Shown in pieces: positions 24,784 to 32,106 of a stretch of 64,000 bases of DNA (position 1 is the stretch's first letter; the number at the start of each line of letters is the position of its first letter). The notes beneath the pieces were generated by a model. That model saw only the letters and a program-made list of their open reading frames with translations, ran no database searches and had not been told where the DNA came from. The DNA lies in NCBI RefSeq assembly GCF_018613195.1, contig NZ_JAGGQQ010000011.1, positions 292,474-356,473 on the forward strand. The letters are read 5' to 3'. Origin of the DNA: Bacillus sp. ISL-45. GTDB taxonomy: Bacteria > Bacillota > Bacilli > Bacillales > Cytobacillaceae. A program made the position numbers and the translations under genes.

Positions 24784-25392
24784 TTGAGTGCACATAATGC
24801 TGACCGAGCGGGGAGCTTGATGATAACAGTCGCCGTTATTCTTCTCTTCGCATCTATACCAATTAGTATTTTTATCGTTACTTTCATTCACCATTCAGTT
24901 TACCTTGACCGATCGCACTGGTTTTTTGACAGCCCTATGTCATCCTATATTATGATGATTGTGGTGTTTTTAATTATACCTGTGTTACTGATCATCATGG
25001 CTATTTATCTATTCAAAACAGATGAATCCAAAAAGAGAAGTTTCAATCTTTTTATTGCTTCGGTTTTCACCCTGCTATTCATGGCTTCAGGAGGTTACTT
25101 GAGCTTAGACAATTATTATTATATGGACAAAAATGGCTTATATTATGATGAGCTCTGGAAATTGGAAAAAACGGTATATCACTGGGATGAAATTACGTCG
25201 ATGAAACAAATTAACAAAAAAGAGGCTGGTACATTAACACCCGATAAAGTGATTTTCACTTATGAAGAAAAAAAACTTGAACTGCCTTTGACTCCAAAAC
25301 TTCGGAATGAAATCGACCCTGTAATCAATTATATTGAAAATACAAAAGGGGTCGAACTGGTTATGGAGAATATTACTGTAGATGAAGAATAG
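24784..25392 (+). CDS. Membrane protein of unknown function
   Basis: A 202-residue protein with three hydrophobic helices (about residues 11-35, 55-78 and 87-106), then a soluble domain of ~95 residues beginning NYYYMDKNGLYYDELWKLEKTVYHWDEI, which resembles small PH-like domains that follow helices in bacillar membrane proteins. TTG 24784 is the likely start, 9 bases after AAAGGGG. It is followed by a terminator and has no obvious partner. No function can be named. Confidence 0.7.
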   Translation: MSAHNADRAGSLMITVAVILLFASIPISIFIVTFIHHSVYLDRSHWFFDSPMSSYIMMIVVFLIIPVLLIIMAIYLFKTDESKKRSFNLFIASVFTLLFMASGGYLSLDNYYYMDKNGLYYDELWKLEKTVYHWDEITSMKQINKKEAGTLTPDKVIFTYEEKKLELPLTPKLRNEIDPVINYIENTKGVELVMENITVDEE

Positions 25393-25395
25393 ACG

Positions 25396-25434
25396 AAGAC
25401 CCTTCCGCCGATTGATGGAAGGGTCTTATTATTG
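25396..25434 (+). terminator. Terminator after the 202-residue membrane protein gene
   Basis: AAGACCCTTCC-N10-GGAAGGGTCTT followed by ATTATT; the T-run is imperfect. Confidence 0.7.
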
Positions 25435-25591
25435 GTTCTTCACAACATTTGTTGTTATTGACTACAAAATAGGATTGAAAGACCTATTTTCTTCGCAATT
25501 TAGACTCTTTTGTGAGAAAAGAGCAAGCTAACTTAATACCGACCTGCAAAATGGCTTTATATTACGTACAACATTCTTTACGAAAAAAGCC
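25434..25591 (-). mobile_element. MITE-like element, copy A
   Basis: Read on the minus strand it starts GGCTTTTTTCGTAAAG and ends TGTGAAGAACC, imperfect terminal inverted repeats of about 14 bp. It contains CCATTTTGCAGGTCGGTATT and CAATCCTATTTTGTAGTCAA, both shared with copy B (58606-58788). No coding capacity. Confidence 0.65.
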
Positions 25592-25632
25592 TTTTATTAA
25601 CTTCTTGCCGAAGCAGCTGTAATTAGCGATTA

Positions 25633-26082
25633 TCATTTCGACTTTTGAAAATAATACTGAAAGCCGTAGGCGAAAATAGCAAATGAATAGATCATACTGA
25701 AAAAATATATTGGTTTCAGCCGTTCTAATTGATAGATGTTTATTTTCTTAAAAAACTTAGTGATGGGAAATGCTAATAAATAATCAATCACCAGATTTAT
25801 ACCTAAATACTGCCAGATGTTTCCATAAGCAAGACGGAAAATCCACAGGTTCGTCACAAAAAAAGGGCCTAAAGTGAAACAAAGGTCATTGAAAATTCGG
25901 GTCCCAATACCTCCGGAAACTTCCCATAGCTTATAGGGGCGGGATAATAGCAATAAAATGCATACTAAACCTGTAACAAATATCGTGACAGGAAGAAACA
26001 GTTTGAAGGCACGTTTCGGATATAAGAGTAAAGTGGCCCAGGATATTAACAGCATACTCAGCCGAAATATATTATGTAACAT
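25633..26082 (-). CDS. Small integral membrane protein, CBO0543-like
   Basis: A 149-residue protein with about four hydrophobic helices and the basic loop FFKKINIYQLERLKPIYFF. Its helix pattern resembles CBO0543-family proteins, of which a clearer member lies at 59907-60419; the match here is by overall look, not a diagnostic motif. AAAGGAG stands 7 bases before the ATG at 26082. It ends beside MITE-like copy A. Function unknown. Confidence 0.65.
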   Translation of the reverse strand: MLHNIFRLSMLLISWATLLLYPKRAFKLFLPVTIFVTGLVCILLLLSRPYKLWEVSGGIGTRIFNDLCFTLGPFFVTNLWIFRLAYGNIWQYLGINLVIDYLLAFPITKFFKKINIYQLERLKPIYFFSMIYSFAIFAYGFQYYFQKSK

Positions 26083-26254
26083 GGTTGCTCCTTTCTTAGA
26101 TAAACACGAAACATTGAAGTATTTATGAATAGTTTCTCCACATATGCAAAATATAATAATGAGGTCAGGAAAAATTAATGGTTGTTTTAAGGGAAAAAAT
26201 CATGATAAATTTAAACATACACATGACTTTTATCCTATTAAGGAGAATTCTGCC

Positions 26255-26392
26255 ATGATTAATGAAGATGAAAAATTAATTTTTCTTAAAGAACTTGGAC
26301 GTTTGATCGATGATTATAAAAGATGCTGTGATGACGAATATCAAGAACAAATTTATGAAGATATCATGCATTTAATAAATGTAATAAATTAA
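26255..26392 (+). CDS. 45-residue acidic protein of unknown function
   Basis: ATG 26255 follows TAAGGAG by 9 bases, and the frame encodes 45 residues ending in NVIN. It is very acidic with an adjacent Cys pair (RCCDDEYQEQ). The frame is open 37 codons upstream, but no ribosome site is found there. A terminator (26418-26446) closes the unit. It looks like one of the small regulatory or anti-type proteins of bacilli, but I do not recognise it. Confidence 0.6.
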   Translation: MINEDEKLIFLKELGRLIDDYKRCCDDEYQEQIYEDIMHLINVIN

Positions 26393-26417
26393 GAATCAAT
26401 AGGGGGACCTTTACTTG

Positions 26418-26446
26418 CTGCTTCATTAAGAGAAGCAGTTTTTTTC
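26418..26446 (+). terminator. Terminator after the 45-residue protein gene
   Basis: CTGCTTC-ATTAAGA-GAAGCAG followed by TTTTTTT. Confidence 0.85.
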
Positions 26447-26518
26447 TATACAAAATATTCCTGAAAAGGTATCATAGTAAAAGCAAGGTGAAATACGTCA
26501 TTGAAGGGGTTTGGAATT

Positions 26519-26989
26519 TTGGAAACAAATAGACTCAAGGAGCTAGAGAAAAAAATTCAAGAATATGAGACGATTATTTCTGAAATGTCCGCGCCAATCA
26601 TTCCTTCTATTGTTCCTCAGACCATACTGGTACCTATTACAGGGTTAATTCGAGCAGAGCGATTTGATAAAATACGAGGAAAAATTCTCAACTTTATCCA
26701 TAATAAGGACATAGAAACGGCAATTATAGACTTAACTGATATCAGTGGAGAAAGAATTGAGGATGTATGCCTTGAAGAAGTAGGCAGGGAACTTCATGAA
26801 ATGGCATCTGCTATTTCATTGATGGGTGTCAAAACGTTATTTGTTGGAATGAATCCGGAATTGGTCAAGCGGATGGTCCTTGATGGAATAAAATTAGAAG
26901 CACAATCTTTTTCAACCTTTCAAGCAGCCTTAAAGCACTTGATGAAGGAAAAAGGGCTGGAATTCAGGAAAATGACAGAATCAGAATAA
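26519..26989 (+). CDS. STAS-domain protein (RsbR-like C-terminal half, no sensor domain)
   Basis: About 156 residues: a short N-terminal coiled coil (LKELEKKIQEYETIISEM) followed directly by a STAS domain (VPITGLIRAERFDKIRGKILNFI; AIIDLTDISGERIED; MGVKTLFVGMNPELVKRM). RsbR-type STAS proteins build the stressosome that controls the SigB pathway. Unlike RsbR there is no N-terminal sensor. The first phosphorylated Thr of RsbR (DLTGV) has a counterpart in DLTDI, but the second (VDTMVAH) is not kept. Start: TTG 26519, 9 bases after AAGGGG, or TTG 26501. Confidence 0.75.
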   Translation: METNRLKELEKKIQEYETIISEMSAPIIPSIVPQTILVPITGLIRAERFDKIRGKILNFIHNKDIETAIIDLTDISGERIEDVCLEEVGRELHEMASAISLMGVKTLFVGMNPELVKRMVLDGIKLEAQSFSTFQAALKHLMKEKGLEFRKMTESE

Positions 26990-27017
26990 AATACCCCGCC
27001 GGCCGGCGGGGTATTTT
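26988..27017. terminator. Bidirectional terminator between convergent STAS and CBS genes
   Basis: Perfect GC-rich palindrome ATACCCCGCC-GGCC-GGCGGGGTAT with A-run before and T-run after. Confidence 0.9.
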
Positions 27018-27026
27018 AAAATTTAT

Positions 27027-27452
27027 TTACTTTTCAGGCTCAGCCGGAGTTGAAATATCCTCAAGAGCTTGTCCTGCTTCATCATCAAGCCTTTCAGTCA
27101 CGGCAAGGTCTCCTAATGATACAATTCCAATCATTTTACCGTCTTCTACAATTGGGAGTCTTCGTATTTGTACGTCTGCCATCAAATCTGCGGCCTCCTC
27201 AGCAGTCATATGGACAGTGCCCCGCACTGGATCGGTTGTCATGACTTCTGATATGGGTGTATCCATTGAAGTGTTTTGCGCGACTGCCTTCAAAACAATG
27301 TCTCTGTCAGTAGCCAGGCCTGTCAACTGATCATTCTCGCAAATAGGCATTACTCCAACATCAAGATCCTTCATCTTAGAGGCTACCTCGTGAATGGGTG
27401 TATCAGGACTGCAATATTCTACGTCTCTAGTCATAACTTTTTCGATATTCAT
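27027..27452 (-). CDS. CBS-domain pair protein (YhcV-like)
   Basis: A 141-residue protein made of two CBS domains: VMTRDVEYCSPDTPIHEVASKMKDLDVGVMPI (~residues 6-55) and VMTTDPVRGTVHMTAEEAADLMADVQIRRLPIVED (~70-120). Paired CBS domains bind adenine nucleotides and act as energy sensors; free-standing ones often interact with an enzyme in trans. GGAGG precedes the start. It is monocistronic and shares a terminator with the STAS gene on the other strand. Target unknown. Confidence 0.88.
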   Translation of the reverse strand: MNIEKVMTRDVEYCSPDTPIHEVASKMKDLDVGVMPICENDQLTGLATDRDIVLKAVAQNTSMDTPISEVMTTDPVRGTVHMTAEEAADLMADVQIRRLPIVEDGKMIGIVSLGDLAVTERLDDEAGQALEDISTPAEPEK

Positions 27453-27586
27453 ACTGTATTCCTCCTTTTTTTAGTGTATATAAAACAGATACCCGAATGC
27501 TGTCCAATAGAAACTGTTAGTTTTTTGCAGGTTCTGTTGGTAGAATATGAATAAATACGAATTTACATAGAAATGAGGGGGAAGTA

Positions 27587-28612
27587 ATGATTGACTTAAG
27601 AAGCGATACTGTCACAAAACCTACTGAAGAAATGCGTAGAGCAATGTACACAGCAGAGGTGGGTGATGATGTCTATAAAGAGGATCCAACAGTCAGGGAG
27701 TTGGAAGAAACGGCAGCTGAAATACTTGGCAAGGAAGCGGCCTTGTTTGTTACAAGCGGAACACAGGGAAATCAAATTGCAGTTCTAACGCATTGCCGGC
27801 CAGGACAGGAATTGCTGTTGGAGGAAGAATCCCATATTTTTTATTATGAATCTGGTGCAGTAGCTGCCCTTGCTGGAGTCCAGACCAGGACCATTCCAGG
27901 GCACAGGGGAGCAATGGATCCACATGATGTTTTAAATTCAATTCGAACTGAGGATATCCATTATCCAGAAACAGGGTTGATTTGTTTGGAAAATACGCAC
28001 AACCGGGCAGGTGGAGCAGTTATTCCAGTTGAAAATATGAAAGCGATCTATAGTATTGCCCAGGCCAATAAAGTCCCGGTCCATCTCGATGGTGCCAGAT
28101 TGTTCAATGCCGCAGCGGCTGCGGGTTTGAGTGTGAAGGAATTCGCAAAAAATACAGATACAGTTCAAATATGTCTTTCAAAAGGACTCGGAGCACCAGT
28201 TGGGTCAATCATAGCCGGTGATGCAGAATTTATTTCAAAAGCCCGTAAATGGAGGAAGCGCCTTGGCGGCGGTATGAGGCAGGCTGGTGTGATTGCTGCA
28301 CCTGGTTTGATTGCCCTGACGAAAATGAAAGATAGGCTTGGAGAAGACCAATGGAATGCAAGGGTACTGGCAGAAGCAATCGAATCGATCCCTGGAATGA
28401 AGCTTGCCAGGCAGCCGGAAACAAATATTGTCGTTGCAGATGTAGCAGGCTTGAACATCACTTCCGATATATTTGTAGAGAGGCTTCGCTCTGAAGGAGT
28501 CATCTCCGGTACGTTTGGCCCTACTTATGTTCGTTTTGTAACCCATTACGATGTTAATGAAGATCAAATTCAGGCGGCAATCGAAGCGATCATTACGGCA
28601 GCAAGACAATAA
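27587..28612 (+). CDS. Low-specificity L-threonine aldolase
   Basis: A 341-residue PLP enzyme splitting L-threonine/allo-threonine to glycine and acetaldehyde. Signatures: IDLRSDTVTKPTEEMRRAM at the N-terminus, VGDDVYKEDPTVRELE, FVTSGTQGNQIA, the PLP pocket VHLDGARLFNAAAA and the Schiff-base lysine in CLSKGLGAPVGS. The length and start (GGGG 9 bases before ATG) fit the family. It is monocistronic. Confidence 0.95.
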   Translation: MIDLRSDTVTKPTEEMRRAMYTAEVGDDVYKEDPTVRELEETAAEILGKEAALFVTSGTQGNQIAVLTHCRPGQELLLEEESHIFYYESGAVAALAGVQTRTIPGHRGAMDPHDVLNSIRTEDIHYPETGLICLENTHNRAGGAVIPVENMKAIYSIAQANKVPVHLDGARLFNAAAAAGLSVKEFAKNTDTVQICLSKGLGAPVGSIIAGDAEFISKARKWRKRLGGGMRQAGVIAAPGLIALTKMKDRLGEDQWNARVLAEAIESIPGMKLARQPETNIVVADVAGLNITSDIFVERLRSEGVISGTFGPTYVRFVTHYDVNEDQIQAAIEAIITAARQ

Positions 28613-28617
28613 GACGA

Positions 28618-28652
28618 AAGCTGGATGGCTTACATCCAGCTTTATTTTTTTT
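28618..28652. terminator. Terminator between the convergent aldolase and GNAT genes
   Basis: AAAGCTGGATG-GCTTA-CATCCAGCTTT followed by ATTTTTTTT; the stem also serves the opposite strand less well. Confidence 0.85.
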
Positions 28653-29436
28653 ACCGGAACATGGTCCACAACCCGATATCCACGAAGCCCAACCGCTTAT
28701 ATATCCGGCCTGCCTCAGGGTTGTCATAAAAGAGGCATAAAGACTTTCCTTCATCCATGACGTCTTTGAAAAGTTTTTGCATCACAGCGGTTGCAAGTCC
28801 CTTTCGGCGATAATCGTTGTGCGTACATACCCCCACGATCATAGCAGACATCGAATTTTCAGCAGCCGTGGAAGCTGAAGCAACCATCTGACCATCCTGC
28901 TCAAGGTAATAGGTTCTTCCGGTACCTGTTTCCATAGATTGCCGCAATATTTCACGTGCATTCGGGTTTGGGTGAAATTCTTCAATCCCAGCTCTTAATT
29001 CGATTATTCGATCCACATCTTCAGTATTTGCTTGTTTAATTTCAAATTCTGTTTGCTCCAAAAACTTATCAGTATTACATTCGGCGAAATATGTCACTTG
29101 CTTTTTGCCAAGATCGATCCCATGTATATTCTCGAATTTTTCAACTAAATCACTTATTCCAGATAAGAAAATTTTATCTGGGTAAGCCTTTATAATCTTG
29201 GAAAACTCTTTCACGGGTATTGTGCCGGTTTTAGCATAAGGTATGAAAGAGTTGTGGAACCGAAGCAAAACCGCAGATAAATCGTGATCTTCTCCAAAAA
29301 AACCCCACAGCTCCTGGAAATCAGAATCATATCCGAACGCCTCTATATCACCAATTATGAAGAGGTTCAATGCAGCTTCTTCTTTTAAAAACTCCATAAC
29401 CCTATCGTTATCACTTGCTTTTAATTTTCTAATCAT
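28651..29436 (-). CDS. GNAT-family N-acetyltransferase, two-domain
   Basis: A 261-residue protein. The N-terminal half (MIRKLKASDNDRVMEFLKEEAALNLFIIGDIEAFGYD in outline) is a degenerate GNAT-like domain; the C-terminal half has the working acetyl-CoA site MIVGVCTHNDYRRKGLATAVMQKLF and ends with GRIYKRLGFVDIG. Such tandem-GNAT proteins are common in bacilli, substrate unknown. GGGAG precedes the ATG. It converges with the aldolase gene. Confidence 0.82.
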   Translation of the reverse strand: MIRKLKASDNDRVMEFLKEEAALNLFIIGDIEAFGYDSDFQELWGFFGEDHDLSAVLLRFHNSFIPYAKTGTIPVKEFSKIIKAYPDKIFLSGISDLVEKFENIHGIDLGKKQVTYFAECNTDKFLEQTEFEIKQANTEDVDRIIELRAGIEEFHPNPNAREILRQSMETGTGRTYYLEQDGQMVASASTAAENSMSAMIVGVCTHNDYRRKGLATAVMQKLFKDVMDEGKSLCLFYDNPEAGRIYKRLGFVDIGLWTMFR

Positions 29437-29541
29437 ACCATTTTCTCCCTTTCAAAGCTTTTAAGTATAATATTTTAAAAGTTAGAAAAATACAAGTTTT
29501 TTTAATAGTGAAGTCCTATTTCTACTGTGAAAGTAGTTAAT

Positions 29542-29570
29542 TTGAATGGATACTCCTAGATATGTATAAT
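29542..29570 (+). promoter_or_regulatory. SigA promoter of the B12/STAS operon
   Basis: TTGAAT (29542-29547), 17 bases, consensus TATAAT (29565-29570). It lies about 38 bases before the first start codon. Confidence 0.75.
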
Positions 29571-29608
29571 TGTACTATGTCTCAAAGGGAAATAGGTGGA
29601 AATGGAGT

Positions 29609-29914
29609 ATGTATATCGTTCATTCAACTGTGAACATACCAGAAGGCAAGGTTGATGAAGTGATTGGCATCTATCAAAAAAGATCCAGACTGGTAGATGA
29701 GTATGAAGGATTCATTTCCTTTCATTTGCTGCAAAATGAACAAAAACCTTCAGAGTTGACCGTACAAATCTGCTGGGATACAAAGGGAAATTACGTAAAG
29801 TACATTACGAGTGACGCATATAAAAAAGTTCATGAACTTGAAAAAAATTATCCAGACCAGGAACTGGCCTCAATTCGCCCAACAGTCGGGCGATACAAGG
29901 TGGTGGCTGAATGA
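29609..29914 (+). CDS. Antibiotic-biosynthesis-monooxygenase (ABM) domain protein, heme-monooxygenase-like
   Basis: A 101-residue ferredoxin-fold protein. VNIPEGKVDEVIGIYQKR, the SFHLLQNEQKP strand, CWDTKGNYVKYITSDAYKKVHE and a GRYKVVAE end fit the IsdG/HmoA-like ABM family. The Asn, Trp and His needed in IsdG-type heme degradation have plausible counterparts (VNIP, CWDT, KVHE). Start ATG 29609 is 9 bases after AGGTGG. It is the first of four coupled genes and its stop overlaps the next start (ATGA). Heme or another ligand is inference. Confidence 0.75.
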   Translation: MYIVHSTVNIPEGKVDEVIGIYQKRSRLVDEYEGFISFHLLQNEQKPSELTVQICWDTKGNYVKYITSDAYKKVHELEKNYPDQELASIRPTVGRYKVVAE

Positions 29915-30279
29915 ATTACGATTTAATTATAGAAGAAGTTACCGATGGGATTTACAGGGATTATCCGATCCTGTTCGAAAAATATGGAGAACGCGGAAGA
30001 CAAAAGTGCAAAGAGGACAATGAGCATCATATAAAGTATCTCCAAACTGCTGCTAGCATGGATGAGGAAAAATACTTCACTGATTATGCCCATTGGCTAA
30101 ATGGCATCCTGACCTCAAGAGGGATGAAGACAGAGCATCTTATTGATAATTTTCAAAGATTGATAAGTGCTTTTGAAAAGTCGAATGATGACAAACATAG
30201 GAGAGTATTTATCCACATGCTTGAAAGCGCGATTGATTCATTATCAAGTGATGCAAGTAAAAATAGTGAGGTGGGGTGA
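29911..30279 (+). CDS. Helical protein of unknown function in the B12/STAS operon
   Basis: A 122-residue all-helical protein (IIEEVTDGIYRDYPILFEKYGERGRQKC; DYAHWLNGILTSRGMKTEHLIDNFQRL). The pattern of helices with conserved-looking His and Trp could be a globin-like or four-helix sensor fold such as precedes STAS domains in RsbR proteins, but I see no definite family motif. It overlaps the preceding stop by four bases (ATGA), and the next gene starts two bases after its own stop, so its product probably works with the B12 sensor. Confidence 0.65.
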   Translation: MNYDLIIEEVTDGIYRDYPILFEKYGERGRQKCKEDNEHHIKYLQTAASMDEEKYFTDYAHWLNGILTSRGMKTEHLIDNFQRLISAFEKSNDDKHRRVFIHMLESAIDSLSSDASKNSEVG

Positions 30280-30280
30280 C

Positions 30281-30943
30281 ATGGAAAAGGCTATTGAGCT
30301 TGCACAACTGTTACTCGAGAGCCATCAAGATGCCTCCTGGGAATTGTTAGAAGCCGAGATAACAGCATCAAAAGACAGTTTATATATTTATGAAAACATC
30401 ATTACTGCTGCAATGAGACATATCGGTCACTTGTGGGAGACCAATAAAATCACTGTTGCCGATGAGCATCTGGCAACTTCAACCTGTGATTATTTATTGG
30501 CACGATACATTTGGCAAAAGGGAAAAGATCAGCCGATTCCTTCCATTGGGAAAAAAGCGATGTTTCTTTGTGTTGAAAATGAACAGCATTACCTTGGTCT
30601 GAAAATGGCTAGCCAGCTGTTCATTGAATATGGTTGGGAAACAAAATACCATGGTCCAAATCTGCCGCTGGAATATATCAAGAAAGCCGCTGAGGAATGG
30701 AAGCCAGATGCTATTTGCCTCTCTTTTTCAATTCTTTACCATGCAGAGCACCTTCGCCCTTATATTAAAGAATTGGAAGAGCTTCCAAACCATCCAGCCG
30801 TAATTGTAGGTGGGCGACTGTTAAGTCAGTATGAATTTGATCGATATGGTTCGGAAAATACGCTTTTCCTTAAAGACCTGGAAGACGTAAATAATTGGCT
30901 TGACCGTCATAGGCATGGAGTTAAATCAAATGCGGGATCTTAA
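30281..30943 (+). CDS. Cobalamin-binding sensor protein (B12-binding_2 cap plus B12-binding domain)
   Basis: A 220-residue protein. Residues 1-~80 are a four-helix B12 cap with HIGHLWETNKITVADEHLATS (W52, E62, H63), as in the CarH light sensor. Residues ~90-205 are a Rossmann-like cobalamin domain with the base-off motif E101-x-H103-x-x-G106 (ENEQHYLGLKMASQLF) and GWETKYHGPNLPLEYI. There is no MerR DNA-binding domain, so any output must go through a partner; the PAS-STAS gene overlapping its 3' end is the obvious one. GAGGTGGGG lies before ATG 30281. Light sensing through adenosylcobalamin is inference. Confidence 0.85.
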   Translation: MEKAIELAQLLLESHQDASWELLEAEITASKDSLYIYENIITAAMRHIGHLWETNKITVADEHLATSTCDYLLARYIWQKGKDQPIPSIGKKAMFLCVENEQHYLGLKMASQLFIEYGWETKYHGPNLPLEYIKKAAEEWKPDAICLSFSILYHAEHLRPYIKELEELPNHPAVIVGGRLLSQYEFDRYGSENTLFLKDLEDVNNWLDRHRHGVKSNAGS

Positions 30944-31676
30944 ATATTTGCCACAACCATATTTTTTAATAGACCGTGACTATAATGTCCTTGATTTTTC
31001 TCAAGCAAGCACAGAAATATTTTATATAAGGAAAAACTTTCTTGACCTTGTGGACAGGGAAAGCCAGGGTAAAACAAAAACCATATTGGGAAATTTGCAA
31101 GGCAGGTCAGAAGGTGAATTGATCATGAAAACCAAAGAATCCCCATATGCGCTGTTTGACTTAAGTGTAAATTGGAATGAGGGGCGGGGTCATATCATTT
31201 GTATTGAAAAAGACCATCGCCTTATAGAATTAGAAAGTATAGTTGAAAATCACCGTAAACGGCTGGCAGATACAAATCTTGAACTGCTTGAAAAAAAAGA
31301 ACTGGTGGAAAAAACCCTTTTCGAGATTAAGAGTCTTTCCTGCCCATTCATTAAGTTAACAAAAAACACAGCATTGGTGCCTCTGTTTGGGAACCTGGAT
31401 AATGAAATGGTCAGCCAAAATGAAAAGAGAGTATTGGAAAAATCACAAGATGGCGGCTATCATGAGATCCTGTTCGATTTTAATGGTGTCGGAAATTTAA
31501 CAAACGAAGGCGTCGAAGCGTTCGTTGCACTTGTTAAGGAACTACAGTTGATGGGGCTTCAACCATGTATTATCGGGGTAAAGCCGAATCATGCTTTTTA
31601 CCTTAATAATTCAAAAACTGTCCCAGATGTGCCTTTTTTAAATACTCTCAGCAAAGCATTTAATAAATCTTTTTAG
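30930..31676 (+). CDS. PAS-STAS sensor protein (RsbR-like)
   Basis: A 248-residue protein. Residues ~5-105 look like a PAS domain (PYFLIDRDYNVLDFSQASTEIF), ~105-140 a coiled-coil linker (LIELESIVENHRKRLADTNLELLEKKELVEK in outline) and ~145-240 a STAS domain (TALVPLFGNLDNEMV; EILFDFNGVGNLTNEGVEAFVALVKELQLMGLQPCIIGVKP in outline). The architecture is that of YtvA/RsbR. At the two sites phosphorylated in RsbR (DLTGV and VDTMV) it has Asn (DFNGV, LTNEG). ATG 30930 has GGAG 9 bases upstream; the start overlaps the end of the B12 gene by 14 bases. ATG 30915 is an alternative. Confidence 0.8.
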   Translation: MRDLKYLPQPYFLIDRDYNVLDFSQASTEIFYIRKNFLDLVDRESQGKTKTILGNLQGRSEGELIMKTKESPYALFDLSVNWNEGRGHIICIEKDHRLIELESIVENHRKRLADTNLELLEKKELVEKTLFEIKSLSCPFIKLTKNTALVPLFGNLDNEMVSQNEKRVLEKSQDGGYHEILFDFNGVGNLTNEGVEAFVALVKELQLMGLQPCIIGVKPNHAFYLNNSKTVPDVPFLNTLSKAFNKSF

Positions 31677-31680
31677 GAAA

Positions 31681-31715
31681 AACACTTCGATAATAATTAT
31701 CGGAGTGTTTTTTTT
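31681..31715 (+). terminator. Terminator of the B12/STAS operon
   Basis: AACACTTCGATAA-TAA-TTATCGGAGTGTT (one G-U) followed by TTTTTT. Confidence 0.9.
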
Positions 31716-32106
31716 GTTTGGTACTTCAGAGGGATGTGTTTTTTGCCGTGTCTAATGTCTTTTTCCCTAAAATATCTTAGTGAGAGCAATCGGTTTCCCA
31801 ATATTTCCGAAGGGTGATTTACCATTTTTTTTTATGCCAGCAGTATCTTTCATTAGTAATAGTAAGTGATACATATATGGAAGAAAACAGTCTTAGCGAA
31901 TTAAAGTTCCAGCAGGGAGATGGTTTTTGAATTGGAAATGGAAATGGTAAACCTATTCCAAGTAAGTGCCAATACAAAGTTTTTATACACCATTTTTCCC
32001 AATCCAAATGGCTCGGTTATCTGTTGATATTAGCTGAAAATTTAAAATATACTTATTTTTGCAGCCGGCAAGCTGTAAAACTTTCAAAGGTGAGAGGAGC
32101 AAAAGA
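31716..32106. other. Non-coding stretch before the subtilisin gene
   Basis: About 390 AT-rich bases with no supported gene. A weak promoter-like TTGATA at 32024 with AT-rich sequence downstream is the only regulatory hint. The last 40 bases contain a short inverted repeat AGCCGGCAAGCTGT ahead of GAGAGGAG. The length suggests a regulated promoter. Confidence 0.4.

Noticed and set aside
31819..32007. Minus-strand frame of 62 codons before the subtilisin gene
   Set aside because: No ribosome site and composition (Trp, Cys, Ser, Pro) typical of a chance frame.
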